A DNA stretch of 64,000 nt from contig JAADJZ010000006.1 in assembly GCA_011032825.1 (NCBI GenBank), positions 1,302,001-1,366,000 on the forward strand. Reading direction: 5' to 3'. Shown in pieces: positions 12,037 to 23,092 of the stretch. The translations under genes and the position numbers were made by a program. Positions within the stretch are counted from its first letter, which is position 1; every line of letters starts with the position of its first letter. The stretch comes from Massariosphaeria phaeospora. Lineage: Eukaryota; Ascomycota; Dothideomycetes; Pleosporales. The notes under the pieces are model-generated. The model was given only the letters and a program-made list of their open reading frames with translations. It ran no database searches and was not told the DNA's origin.

Positions 12037-15000
12037 ATGATGTCTCTGCTCGACCTCATCACCCAGAACCAGCCTCATTTCCAGACCCACCAGGCCCTTG
12101 TCATCCTCGGCCTCCAGAATGATTTCCTCCAGCCCGACGGCAAGCTCCCTGTCAACAAGACCACTGGCTTCCTTGACCACATTGAGACGCTCATCCCCAA
12201 GTTCCGCCAGCTCTCGGCCAACATCATCTGGATACAGACCGTCTACGAGACGGACCGCCTGGCCGGCGACCCCACCACAGGCGAGGGCGATTCTGTACTC
12301 GTGGGACCCAGCGACGGAGTTGAGAGTGGCTCGGATGACGAGTACGATCTACCGAAGGATCTCATCCTGCCCGCCCAGTCACGATCGTCAAAGCACAGGC
12401 AGAGGGCTTTCGACCTCCTTAAAAGAGTTTCAGCGCGGAGACGAACAGCATCCCGCGGAGAGATCCTCTCAGCAGTCGACGAGGACGAAGAGCTATTTCT
12501 GCGGCGCTCATCGAAAAATGGACCGGCCTGTCTGCCAAACACGCCGGGCGCCGACTTTGTGGACATGGTCAAGCCCAAGATTGAACCATCGGACACGGTG
12601 GTGCGGACGAGCAACTACTCGGCTTTCCAAGGCACTTCGCTTCTGCTGATTCTACGGGCAAAGCTGGTTACGGAACTCTACATCTGCGGCTGCATCACGA
12701 ACGTGTCGGTGCTAGCTACAGTGGTGGACGCGGCGCGCCACGGCATCAAGATCAACGTGGTCGAGGACTGCCTGGGCTTCCGCAAGCAGGTCCGCCACGA
12801 AGTTGCGCTCAAGCGGATGGTGGATTTGTTCGACGCCAACGTTGTCGCGAGCGCTGATATCCTCAACCAGGATCGTCCGGGAGACGTGCCGCAGCCGACA
12901 TCGCAAAATGGCTCGGAGGATACGGACGATAAGCTCGAGAGGTTGGTGAACGAGTTGCGCCTGGGCGACCGTGGCCCCACACGCCAGCCGAAAGGGCACG
13001 CAATGCCGCGCCAGAGGGTCGAATCCCCCGCGATAGCGCTTAACGGCCGCCAACGCACTCTCTCCGATGCGTCGCTGGCCGAAAGTCGTACGACCACCGA
13101 CACTAGGCTGAGCGACGACCAGTTTGCGGAGCGGCTGAGCCAGGGTAGCAGGGGCCCGCCAGCCGAGCACAACAAACCGCCCACGGCCAAACAAAATTTG
13201 GTTAAATCTAAGGTCCGCATGAGGTCGCGCACAGACAGGACCCGCAGGGACGACGTCAGCAAGAATGCCAGGCCCGACTCGAGTCAAAAGGGCGAGCCTA
13301 GTTCTAGTTCTCGCGCGACGCCTGCCGTGACAGACTCTGAACCGCCGCGACCGTCGCCGCGTGCCGCCGCCAAAACGCCACGATCGGGTGCCCTTGCCAA
13401 AGCTGAGAGCAGTGATAAACTGCGCGACACTCCCCCCAGGCGCCAGCAATCACTGAAGTCCTTTGCCTCTCAGCCGTCACTGTCGTCGGTGGGCGTTGAA
13501 GGTGGAGAAAAGTCGTCGTCCCCGCGTGTGCGCCTCGCTTTGTCCCGCTCACCCAAGTCTGATTTGCATAAGTCACTGCCTGGACCCGCACATCCTTCAA
13601 AATCGCCTGCCAACCCTACACCAAAAGCTTCCTCCATATTAGCAACCCCTCCGCCAGCCGCACAGCCTCCTGCGATGAGCAAAAAGCTCCAGTCCCTCGC
13701 CAATTTACCTGTCTTGGGGCCCGGCGATGACATTGCAGAGGGTGACTCGTACATTATCTACGACTTTTTCCCACCGAACTTGCGCCATCCCACCGATCCC
13801 TCGAAACCTCTGAAAGAGCTAATATTTCACCAATTGTATAATGAAGTACGATGGCAGAAAATGCTGCACCAGCAGGGCGAGGTGCCGCGTCTTGTATGTT
13901 GTCAAGGCGACTTCGGGGCGGATGGCTCCATGCCCGTGTACCGACACCCCACTGACCAAACCATGCCACTACTACACTTCTCGCCCAAAGTGAAACTGAT
14001 ACAGAAGCGAGCTGAAAAGCTAGCCGGGCACCCTCTGAACCATGTTCTTATCCAACTCTACCGGTCTGGACAAGATTTCATCTCAGAACACTCTGATAAA
14101 ACACTTGACATAGTGCGGGGATCCTCTGTTGTTAACGTTAGCTTCGGTGCTCAGCGCACGATGCGGCTACGTACTAAGAAACCGGGAAGTGCTGAGGATG
14201 CGGAGGAGGCGGGTCTGCGCGAGACTCAGCGAGTGGCAATGCCACACAACTCCATGTTTGTGCTCGGCTTAGACTCGAATGAGAAATGGTTGCATGGGAT
14301 CATGGCGGACAAGAGAATGCAATCAGAGCGCAGCGAAGCAGAATTGGCGTATTCCGGAATTCGCATCTCCTTGACCTTTAGACAAATTGGCACGTTCATT
14401 GATGCCGACAGTAGCGTTATTTGGGGCCAAGGCGCCACTGCGAAGGAGCATCGCGATGCACAAGACGTCATCAACGACGACGAAGACGAGACGGAGCGGA
14501 TATTGCAAGCCTTCAGCAGAGAGAACCATTCGACCAAATTCGACTGGGATGAATGGTACGGCGAGGGCTTCGATGTACTCCATCTCCACGAGCCACCTGA
14601 GGATCTGCCCGTTCTCTTTGCGTCGAACAATCACGTCGAAAACTACATGGTCCAGGTCTTCCTCTGGGAAAGCAAAATGAACTATACCCTCGTCGAAGCG
14701 CCGTCCCTAGAAAAACAATACGAGCTCGACCGCCAAGTCTGCTACCGCGATAACGACGTCAACCACACCGAAGTCCTCATCGCTATTCCTATCCTCCTCT
14801 ATCTCGACCACTACCACCCTGTTGACCGCGATGATCGCGGCCGCGCCTCCAGCTCCCGCTCCTACGAGATGTTCGTTATGGTCTCGGCCATGTTGAAATA
14901 CTGGGTCAATCGCCACGTGCCTACCTACCGCAATGATTTTGTGAACATGCTGGAAAGTCTTGAGGAGCGATATGCCTTGAGTCCGGGCCCGTTTATCGCG

Positions 15001-15198
15001 GGCAGAAGGTTCAGCATCGGCGACTGCTCGACGTGGCCTGCGCTGGACGAGATGATTAGCGAGTGGGATGAGTGGACAGAGGACCGGTTCCCGCGTCTCA
15101 CAGAATACTACCGCATGCTCTGGAAGAAGAAGAAGGCGATTCAGAAGCTGAGGCCCGAGTTGCCGATTATCAAGCAGTGCTCTCCTGGAAAGGAGTAA
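12037..15198 (+). CDS. Isochorismatase-like / AlkB dioxygenase / GST-like fusion protein
   Basis: Intronless, 1053 aa, starting at the first ATG in frame (MMSLLDLI). Residues about 18-260 have the cysteine-hydrolase (isochorismatase/nicotinamidase) fold, with an acidic insertion; the catalytic Asp, Lys and Cys positions appear as Gly25, a non-Lys before SNYSAF, and Ser224. Residues about 280-560 are disordered, Ser/Pro/Arg-rich. Residues about 565-790 are an AlkB-type Fe(II)/2-oxoglutarate dioxygenase with every ligand present: His685 and Asp687 (EHSDK), His753 (WLHGI), Arg776 and Arg782 (RISLTFR). It resembles ALKBH2/3, which oxidatively remove alkyl groups from nucleic acid. Residues about 860-1050 look like a glutathione-transferase C-terminal helical domain (GPFIAGRRFSIGDC). 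Expected role: a nuclear or cytosolic dealkylase with two appended, probably non-catalytic modules. Substrate unknown. Confidence 0.88.
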   Translation: MMSLLDLITQNQPHFQTHQALVILGLQNDFLQPDGKLPVNKTTGFLDHIETLIPKFRQLSANIIWIQTVYETDRLAGDPTTGEGDSVLVGPSDGVESGSDDEYDLPKDLILPAQSRSSKHRQRAFDLLKRVSARRRTASRGEILSAVDEDEELFLRRSSKNGPACLPNTPGADFVDMVKPKIEPSDTVVRTSNYSAFQGTSLLLILRAKLVTELYICGCITNVSVLATVVDAARHGIKINVVEDCLGFRKQVRHEVALKRMVDLFDANVVASADILNQDRPGDVPQPTSQNGSEDTDDKLERLVNELRLGDRGPTRQPKGHAMPRQRVESPAIALNGRQRTLSDASLAESRTTTDTRLSDDQFAERLSQGSRGPPAEHNKPPTAKQNLVKSKVRMRSRTDRTRRDDVSKNARPDSSQKGEPSSSSRATPAVTDSEPPRPSPRAAAKTPRSGALAKAESSDKLRDTPPRRQQSLKSFASQPSLSSVGVEGGEKSSSPRVRLALSRSPKSDLHKSLPGPAHPSKSPANPTPKASSILATPPPAAQPPAMSKKLQSLANLPVLGPGDDIAEGDSYIIYDFFPPNLRHPTDPSKPLKELIFHQLYNEVRWQKMLHQQGEVPRLVCCQGDFGADGSMPVYRHPTDQTMPLLHFSPKVKLIQKRAEKLAGHPLNHVLIQLYRSGQDFISEHSDKTLDIVRGSSVVNVSFGAQRTMRLRTKKPGSAEDAEEAGLRETQRVAMPHNSMFVLGLDSNEKWLHGIMADKRMQSERSEAELAYSGIRISLTFRQIGTFIDADSSVIWGQGATAKEHRDAQDVINDDEDETERILQAFSRENHSTKFDWDEWYGEGFDVLHLHEPPEDLPVLFASNNHVENYMVQVFLWESKMNYTLVEAPSLEKQYELDRQVCYRDNDVNHTEVLIAIPILLYLDHYHPVDRDDRGRASSSRSYEMFVMVSAMLKYWVNRHVPTYRNDFVNMLESLEERYALSPGPFIAGRRFSIGDCSTWPALDEMISEWDEWTEDRFPRLTEYYRMLWKKKKAIQKLRPELPIIKQCSPGKE

Positions 15199-16300
15199 AG
15201 ACGCATTTGTTTTCCCGTTTTGATATCTAGGTGCTCGGCCATATTGGAGCGGATCTTTGCATTTTTCTTGTTCAATCTCTACGCATGCCCTTTCTCGATT
15301 CTGGCATTGATGCATATGAGCGTGGTGGCGTTAGCGCAAGTCGAGCTGTGATGGAGCTCTTGGATGACAGCTCGTTTGTTGATGTTTCCTGTCCATTTGG
15401 TGGGTTGCTTGGGTAGTCAGTCGTTGCATGCATGGCGCTCGCGTCTAGCGGTTCAGCGCTGCATATTTGGTCGGACAAGTCTCATATAGAGGGAACGAGA
15501 GAGAGAGAAGTTGGCATGTTAGGTAACGAACAAAACATAGTGCTTTGCATCGTTGGTTACTCCCTACGTTTACCTTTGTGTGCCCTAGAAAGTTGATTTG
15601 TGCTTGCTTCATGGTTTGAATGCAAATGCAAGGTCTGCACACGCTGCACACGCTGGAAGGCGCGCATGCAGGGTGGCGCGCAGCACGGCGCGGTCATGTG
15701 AGTCCAAGATCGGGTATGCTTGCTGTTGTAGAAAAGTACACAACTGGGGGCCTGATGTTCTGGAGAAGAATCAAGTAGGGCGTATGTACGGAGAGTTTGT
15801 CGTGCAAGTAGGGTGCTAATTGTAGGTACAGGTCCAGAACATAACTTTTCGTCCTGCATTGTTGTTAGACACGAGATAGGGTCTTATTGCGGGTGCTCGT
15901 CGTCCACCTAGTCTAAGGAGTCTTTCAGACTTGGTGTTTGAGCACAGTGAATACTTGTTGGAGGTATGGACGATTTTTCTGTGAATTATTCTAGAACTGT
16001 TGTTGTGTGTCTTTCGTGTATAGGTAGCGAGGATTGCTGATGTCGATTTGATACGATGCGATGCGATCAATGTCTCACGCGCTCAGCACCCAATAGATCC
16101 CCGCTAAGCCAAATCCAGACTTTACCTCGGCACAACCCTTCCTCCGTCGACCTTAACGACAATTGTCAGATGCTACGCTACATAACAAACCCATCTACCA
16201 ACATCTTTCCAACAATATACATCTTCTCTATATCTATCCACACTCTTTACCATTAGTTATATACATCATCGCCGATTATCGCATCTGCACGTTTCTCGCT
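15199..16300. other. Intergenic, 3' of AlkB fusion and 5' of isomerase gene
   Basis: About 1.1 kb with no supported gene on either strand. It contains a GAGAGAGAGA stretch near 15500 and a short direct repeat (CTGCACACGCTG) near 15636-15656. AT content rises before the isomerase start. Confidence 0.55.
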
Positions 16301-17828
16301 ATGGCCGCCAGCGCGTACGCATACGACTACTTCAACGTCTCGTTCCCAGCGGAATATGTCGCGCATGTGGAGATCAATCGGCCGGAGAAGTTGAATGCGT
16401 TTATTGAGATGTGAGTGTGATGAGTCAGTTACTACATAGTATCAATTTTTTATTGGTACAGTTTTCTTCTTCACGTTGCTTTCTTGCCATGACCATGCCT
16501 TGGATCTTCTCCGCGGTATATCGTACACGAGAAAGAACTTTGCAAAATGGTTTAGAACAGTTCTGTTGGAATAGTGTATCTACTTGTCGTGCGCTCTCGA
16601 TCGTAGGCTTTGCTTTGATGCTTGCTACTCTACTCTATACCCCCTTTTTCCTTCCCTCTTCATGCATAGTTCGTTTTTACTTGTTCCACACCATCTATCC
16701 TTTCTCCTTCCTCCCCCCTCCCCATAACACCCTTCCAGAATGTGGCTCAACCTCTCCGCAATCTTCACCCGCCTCTCCCACGACGCCTCCGTCCGCGCCA
16801 TAATCATCTCGGGAGCCGGCGACCGCGCCTTCTCCGCCGGCCTCGACGTCCAGGTACCTCTTCAAATCCATTTTCTCCAACCCCATCTCGATCGAGGGCA
16901 CCTTTGTACCGTGAACTACAACTAAACTAAACTGAACTAGTACATGCTGATTTGTAAACCCAACCACCAGGCAGCATCTAAGACGCTCACACCAGCCCCG
17001 GACCAAGACCCCGCGCGCTTCGCCACTTTTTTCCGCCGGCACACGCTCGAGTTCCAAGCGTGCATTACGGCGATTGAAAAGTGCGAGAAACGTACGTCTA
17101 TGTCTTCGTCATCGTCTACTCTCTCCTCTCCTCTCTCTTTTCCTTTTTTCCCCGACCCCCTTACTAACCCCCTACTCCCACCCCCCAGCCGTAATCTGCA
17201 TCTTGCACGCCCTCTCCTACGGCCTCGCCATCGACCTCTCCCTCGCGTGCGACATCCGGCTCGCAACGCGCAGCTCCGCGCTCTGCGTCAAAGAAGTCGA
17301 CATCGGGCTCGCCGCCGACGTCGGCACGCTGTCGCGGCTGCCGCACGCCGTAGCCAACGCCTCCTGGGTCAAAGACGTGTGTCTGACAGCGCGGGTTTTC
17401 GGCGCCGACGAGGCGCAGCGCGTGGGGTTTGTGAGTGGTGTGTTGGAGGGCAAGGCGGAGGCGGTTGGGGAGGTGAGTGGAGTGTGGATCTTTTTTTTGT
17501 TCTTGTTTAGTTTGGGTCTGGTTCTAGGTAGATGCGTGTTACCACTTACATACCCGGTGGGGGACGGAGTACCATGTGGCTCTCAAGACATCTGTTCCAT
17601 CCACTAACAACCACGCAGGCTCTCAAACTCGCCCGTCTCATCGCGTCAAAGTCGCCTGTCGCCACAATGGGCACGAAAGAGATTCTAAACTACTCCCGCG
17701 ACCGGCCTGTTGCGGATGGACTGCAGTACGCCGCTGTGTGGAACGCAGCCATGATCCAGACGCAAGACGTTAAGGACGCGATGCTGAGTGGGCTGCAGAA
17801 GAGGAAGCCGACTTTCAGCAAGTTGTAG
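16301..17828 (+). CDS. Peroxisomal delta3,5-delta2,4-dienoyl-CoA isomerase
   Basis: Exons 16301-16410, 16739-16853, 16971-17091, 17189-17472 and 17619-17828 (279 aa). A crotonase-fold protein that moves double bonds in odd-position unsaturated fatty acyl-CoAs during beta-oxidation. The oxyanion-hole segment is SAGLDVQ. The three catalytic acids known from mammalian ECH1 (Asp176, Glu196, Asp204) are all present here: the Asp of AIDLSLACD, the Glu of VKEVD and the Asp of GLAADVG. The last three residues are SKL, a canonical PTS1 signal, so it should be peroxisomal. The first intron is long for this window (328 nt). The start ATG gives MAASAYAYDYF directly before the first beta strand. Confidence 0.93.
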
Positions 17829-17848
17829 AATCGAATCGAATCGAATCG
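17828..17848. repeat. (GAATC)n microsatellite
   Basis: About four perfect copies of the pentamer, beginning at the stop codon of the isomerase gene; a diverged further copy follows. It lies in the 3' UTR. Confidence 0.9.
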
Positions 17849-19177
17849 AATCGTGAATCGATCAGTTAGTACTCGGGAGCTTCGAATCCCCGGGGGAATA
17901 ATCTCGTTGCGTAGATGACTGACGACTTAGGGGATCGCATACCTCTTAAATATACTGGGGTTGTTTTAAATGCTGTCTCGTATGCTGTCACGGTTTATAG
18001 CCCTTACCCTATGAGATGGATGAGGGTACTATGCTTATCTAGGACTAGCGCTGTCTGTGCTTTCGCACCTACAAATTCTGTAGCTTCTAGATAATACAAC
18101 CTCAGTTCAGTCCTTCAACATTCCGCACATGCGCGTTGCCCACAATCCCCGACATATGCTAGATACAAAAGGGATTTGTAAAGACAAACAGCGAGTCTTT
18201 CTGCATTCCCTGTATCTTATCCTATCAAGAGCAATGCATAAAGTGTTCTAATCAGCACCGAGCCATAGCCTAGGGGCTTATAATTATTTCCCCCTTTGAA
18301 CCAAATAGCCCCGTCGTTATATTCCCCTCGCTCGACGCATGGGTAGGGCTTATTCGTCCTGTAACTAGGCATCTGTGCATATTGACTCGTGCTGCTCTGC
18401 TCCTTTTTCCCTTTTTCTGTTTTTGCAAGTACATGTGTGGACTGTGCTGTGCTGCGTCTCATCGGATTGCATCTATCTCTTTAGTACCCAGAGATTGAGA
18501 TCCCCGATGCGTTTCTGGAAGAGTGCGGCCGGCCGGCCGGCAGATATATGGATGATGGGATACGATATGATATGCACAACGCTTAGACTTTTCTGTTGCA
18601 TGTATGTGCTTGATCTTAGGTGGCTCCCTCTTTGCGGCGCGGAGGGAGGGCAGCTATGGTGGGTGTCACGCTTTTGTTTACAGGGGTAGTTGGTTCGGAC
18701 GTGGGGGATGGCTTTGTGCTGGTATGGTACGGTTCGGTGGCGACACTGGATAGCATTGGTGGTGTTCTGGCTATGTGGTGTGGTGTAGTTTGCTAATGAT
18801 GTTGCTGTGCTGTGGTGTAGGGTCGGCCAGGGTAGCATGCGGCAAGCCGGAGAGCCCTAGAAACTGTTGAGAGGCGGACTAGCTGCGTGTATACATATGC
18901 TCCTCCGGATGCTTCTGTCTGGAATAGTCGAGTCGATACTGCAGCCGTGCGGAGCAAGCGCTAAGCGACGAGAAAAGAGAAGCATTGTCATGGCCATGAA
19001 GGGTGATGAGAAAAGTTATATTTGGGTATCGGACTTTTGAGCCACCAGAAAGAGAAGTCAGGAGGGCCCGAAAATCGAACGCCTCACTCGAGTCAGCGGA
19101 AAGAAGCCCATGCTCTATCCCAGCATCTAGTCTGTAGCGAAAACAACGGGCAAGACACAACACGCATATTTCTTTAC
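17849..19177. other. Intergenic between two convergent genes
   Basis: No gene supported. It contains a GGCCGGCCGGCCGGC palindromic GC block near 18525-18540 and a run of short GATATGAT-like repeats just after. Both flanking genes end here. Confidence 0.6.
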
Positions 19178-20791
19178 CTAATGCACCTTGTTGCCCTGGC
19201 GCGCCAACCACAGTCCCACAGTCTCTTTCGCCACATCGCTCCCCCAGACGCCCTCCTCGCCCCCGCGTTTCCACTCCTCGCCCGAGGCGTCCTCTCCGCC
19301 GCCGCGCGAAGCTTCGCCGAGGAGGACCTCGAGATCTCGCTTCTGCGAGGACAGCCAGCGCTTGACGAAGGCGACGGGGTCTTTTGACATGCTTGTAAAG
19401 AAGGCGTGTTTGGCTTTGGACTGGCCGACTGCGCCCATGAGGAGCACTATCTGCTCGTCGATGCTGTGGATGTTTTGGAGCGTTTCGAGGCTGGTCTTCC
19501 GGCGCAGGATGTTTCGAAACAGCTGGGGCAGAGGGTCGTCGAGTGCTACTTGCACGTCGTAGATGGTTGGTTCCGAGGGCGCTTTGCCGGACTCTGCGGT
19601 CGGTGAGATGTAGTCTTTGTCCACGCGGATTGTGTAGGATAGCTGGACTGGAGGTGGCGTTGTGAGATGCGGCTTGATCAGGGAGGGTAGGTTTGGAAAG
19701 TAGAACGAGTCTAATCCGTTGAAGAGAGCTTTCAGTTTGGCGTCGCAGGCGAACTTGCGCTCGTCCTCGTCCTGCTGCAGGTGCTGTGACCTCGCATAGT
19801 CCCAGATGCCCATCATGACGCCCGCTCGGTCTTCTTCGTCCGTGTCTAGCAGCTCGGCCATGGGCTTGCTGAGGCGGTATATGTCCGGATTGTGGAACTT
19901 GTGCAGGTTGATGGTGATGTTGATGTTCTCGTCACCTTTGCGCTCGAATTCTAGCTGGCTGAAGTTGCTCTCCTTGGCGTTCTGGGCGTCGGGGCGTTTC
20001 CACTCGATCTGGGTGAAGTTGTCAGGCTGGAGGCTCTTGGCGCGGTCGAAGTCGACGGTGATGGAGGTGAAGAACTGGGAGAACATCTTGGGGCTTTCGG
20101 CGGGCTCGGCCTTCTTGTCTGCACCCTCCTCTTCCATGGCGTCGGCATCTTCGTCGTCGTCATCCTCCAGACCGTCATTGCTGCCGTCGTCGAGCAGACG
20201 GCCTTGGACCTTCACGCGGTAGGTGGGGTTCGTGCCGCTGTCGAAGTCGAAGGCGTCGGCGTCCATGGCGCCGCTCTGCCAGGACTGGTTATCGGCGGTG
20301 TTCGAGATCCAGACGCGCATGGTGCCGTAGCGCCGAGTGCGCGAGTGGTGCACCGTGTCCGAGGCTTCGAGTTTTTTGCGCATCATGGTCGCATCCAGGG
20401 TGCGCTCCACCTCGCGCAGCTCGCGGTAGCGGGCCACGCCGTTGCCGATGCAGATGTCATCGACGCCGTCGGGCATGTTCTTGTCGGTCGGGCCCATGGC
20501 AACGCGGCGCAATCGCTCGCGTCGCTCGAGCTCGGCGCGCTGCTGGGCCTGCATCGTGGACTGGCTGTACTGTTGCGCAGCCTGGTGCTGCGGCGGGACA
20601 ACGGGGCCTGGTTGGCGGAACATGTGCTCCAGGTCAGCCTTCCTGATCATTGTGGGCGGAATGGAATCGCAGCGTTCGCTGGCGGTAGGCGGGAGGGGTG
20701 CGCTGGAGGAGTACGTACCGGGCCCACGCCGTGCAGGCGTTGCGTGGTGCGCTTGGGCGGCAAGCGGGTAATTCCGATACTGCGGTTGCAT
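19178..20791 (-). CDS. SWI/SNF complex subunit, Swp73/Snf12/BAF60 family
   Basis: Single exon, 537 aa. The only in-frame ATG at the front gives MQPQYRNYPL. Residues about 1-150 are Gln/Pro-rich. A conserved core then follows (DATMMRKKLEASD, TMRVWISNT, FFTSITVDFDR, NFTQIEWKRP), and a SWIB/MDM2-like domain at about residues 325-400 (YRLSKPMAELLDTDEEDRAG, then FNGLDSFYFPNLPSLIKPHL). The C-terminus carries a DPVAFVKRWLSSQKRDLEVL helix typical of the family. An acidic Asp/Glu stretch interrupts the middle. In yeast this family is represented by Swp73 (SWI/SNF) and Rsc6 (RSC); the sequence alone does not decide between the complexes. Nuclear chromatin remodelling subunit. Divergent from the amidohydrolase. 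Confidence 0.93.
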   Translation of the reverse strand: MQPQYRNYPLAAQAHHATPARRGPGTYSSSAPLPPTASERCDSIPPTMIRKADLEHMFRQPGPVVPPQHQAAQQYSQSTMQAQQRAELERRERLRRVAMGPTDKNMPDGVDDICIGNGVARYRELREVERTLDATMMRKKLEASDTVHHSRTRRYGTMRVWISNTADNQSWQSGAMDADAFDFDSGTNPTYRVKVQGRLLDDGSNDGLEDDDDEDADAMEEEGADKKAEPAESPKMFSQFFTSITVDFDRAKSLQPDNFTQIEWKRPDAQNAKESNFSQLEFERKGDENINITINLHKFHNPDIYRLSKPMAELLDTDEEDRAGVMMGIWDYARSQHLQQDEDERKFACDAKLKALFNGLDSFYFPNLPSLIKPHLTTPPPVQLSYTIRVDKDYISPTAESGKAPSEPTIYDVQVALDDPLPQLFRNILRRKTSLETLQNIHSIDEQIVLLMGAVGQSKAKHAFFTSMSKDPVAFVKRWLSSQKRDLEVLLGEASRGGGEDASGEEWKRGGEEGVWGSDVAKETVGLWLARQGNKVH

Positions 20792-21212
20792 GTTCGGCAG
20801 GCAGGTGACGGTCGTCTGGGCAGCTACGGGGGGTGAGCGAATTTCACGATGGAGCTCGACGAGAAGGTTGGGGCCGACGTGTGGAGATGTTTTTTGGGAG
20901 AGACGCGTCCACGACCCAGGGAGCACAGGGCTGAACGAGGCGGCGGATCGCCCCCTTTTCTACCTGCTCCATACCCCACCTTTCGGCTGCACCCCGCCAC
21001 CAGCTGGCTTGCAACGCCGGCCACCACTCTACGTCTAGCCGTGGCCGTGGCCGTGGCATCCGCAGCCAGGCGCAGGTCTCTACAAGGTGCTGGCGCCGTC
21101 GCGTCCGTCTAGCCGGCTGCATGGAGCCATTCACGCATCCGGCTCGCCTAGGGACGACGTGTCTTCCATCCCGAGCCAACTCGAACCCGATTGCCCCTTC
21201 GCCACCGCGAAA
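20792..21212. promoter_or_regulatory. Divergent intergenic region, Swp73-like / amidohydrolase
   Basis: 421 bp between divergent start codons; both promoters must lie here. It includes a GTGGCCGTGGCCGTGGC hexamer repeat near 21040-21056. No TATA box was seen. Confidence 0.5.
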
Positions 21213-22703
21213 ATGGCCTCGCCCCTCTCACCTACCAGCGACGGGAGTGGGGATCAAGAGACTGGGAATATGCTACAGAAAGCCCTGGGACAGAACAAGC
21301 CACGCGCGCCGCCTCCTCGTTGCTCTGACGTATATCCGTCCGGCGCCCTGGATGCCATCATGGGCGTGCGCCTACCGGACAGGCCCTCGTCCACCCTCTG
21401 GGACGTGTTCATTGCAGACGGGAGGATAGCTTCCATCGAGAGCCATGACCCCGCGTCTTCTGGCCACCCCACGCCCGTCAGTGTCCATGACGGTGCTAGT
21501 CGGCTTCTAGCTCCGTCACTATGCCATGCCCATATTCACCTTGACAAGTGCTTCCTGCTACAAGACCCAAAGTTTAGTGACCTGCAGATTGAGAGCGGAG
21601 ACTTCCAAGAGGCGATGGCGATGACTGGCAAAGCGAAGGCAAGATTCGACGAGGACGACCTGTTAAGACGCGGGCGGCAACTGATCGATGAGAGTATTCG
21701 CTATGGGGTTACAGCGATGAGGGCCTTTGTAGAAGTAGATGGAGGTGTGCAATTCAAGTGTCTCAACGCCGGCCTGAAGTTGAGAGAAGAATTTGAAGGG
21801 CGATGCGAAGTTCAGATCTGTGCATTCGCTCAGCTACCCCTGTTCTCCGGGGAAGATGGTGGGAAAGAGATCAGGAAACTGATGACTACGGCCGCTCATC
21901 GGGACGGTGTGGATGTCTTGGGGAGTACACCATATGTGGAGCAGGATGAAGTCAAATCGAGAATGAATGTGCGTTGGATCTCCACGCTGGCCTTGATTAA
22001 CCAGAAGCACCTGGATCTCCACCTTGACTACTTCTTAGACGAACTCAAACAGCCGCTCGTGTGGACAACCCTTGATATTATTAGAGACCGAAAGTGGGTA
22101 GAAAAGGAGGGCAAACATATCACTCTGGGTCATTGTACTCGCCTAACCCGGTTTTCAGAAACACAGTGGAACCAATTGAAACAGCAGATAGGCAACCTCC
22201 CGATTTCGTTTGTCGGTCTTCCTACATCCGACCTTTTCATGATGCAGTCGCAAGAGCATGTTCGCGGGACACTTCCGGTGGTGGACATGATACAGCAGCA
22301 CGGCCTGAGCGTAGCCGTTGCGGTCAACAACATTGGCAATGCGTTCACGCCGTACGGTACCTGCGATCCCTTGAGTATTGCGAGCCTTGGGGTGGGTCTC
22401 TACCAGGCGGGCACAAAGAAACACGCCTCATTGCTCTATGCAAGTAGCCCTTCCATTCCTGCGCCATGCCTCTCCCGTGTTCACTGCTAACGCCACCTGC
22501 AGGAAGCCGTCTCGTCGCGAGCAAAAACTGCTATTGGCTGCTCCTCAACTACTTTATCGTTGGAGGTTGGTCAGCCTGCTGACTTTGTGCTCTTTGACAG
22601 GGCAGACGCAGGCTGGAGATGCAGGAAGAGCATCGCGGAAGTTGTGTATGACGCGGGGCCTAGTCGGCAGACGGTATGTCGCGGCAGAGTGACGGCACAC
22701 TGA
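21213..22703 (+). CDS. Metal-dependent amidohydrolase, cytosine-deaminase-like
   Basis: Two exons, 21213-22439 and 22503-22703 (475 aa). The first ATG of the frame (MASPLSPTSD) was taken as start. The TIM-barrel metal site is visible: HAHIHLDK (HxH, with the following Asp-Lys typical of the cytosine deaminase branch), LDLHLDYFLDE, GHCTRLTRFS and the late Asp in GTCDPLSIAS. The C-terminal beta-sandwich closes with the family motif EVGQPADFVLFD. Probable reaction: hydrolysis or deamination of a cyclic amide or nucleobase-like ring; the substrate is not evident. The frames join only if the intron is 22440-22502, which starts with GC (TAT|GCAAGT) and ends CAG, with branch GCTAACG, so this is a GC-AG intron. 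Without splicing the first exon would end 16 codons later in unrelated sequence. Confidence 0.9.
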
Positions 22704-23092
22704 GAGCTGCCCGAGAGTAATGGCCAGCTGGCTCCCTCACCTGGCCAATCCATCCCGAGGTCTCACCTGAGGATGCTCGCTGGGTAGGGCACGGCAGCTT
22801 AGTCACCCCTGGGTCGCGGCTTCCAACTCCAGTGCTAGCGGGGACGTCGCTGCCGTTTGCGTGTGGCGACGTGGTGTGACGGTGTTTGCAGTTTGCCGCT
22901 CCGGCTTCTGCCACCAGCTAGCGCGCCTTCTATTTGCGAGGCGGTGACACAAACTTCCACTCCACATGTGCTCGGGCCAAGTTCACGGGGGAGCGCGCCA
23001 AGCCGTCTATAAACTCACTCCTACACCCACCGCATCCAGACAACTCCACAACATACCTGCCATCGTCATCGTTACGAGCCCTAGTTGACGCC
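22704..23092. other. Intergenic
   Basis: 389 bp with no ORF of note. Probable promoter of the PAH-domain gene; a TCTATAAACTC string at about 23008 is a possible TATA element, 80 bp before that start codon. Confidence 0.45.

Noticed and set aside
14707..15315. 202-codon minus ORF
   Set aside because: Antisense to the GST-like end of the AlkB fusion.
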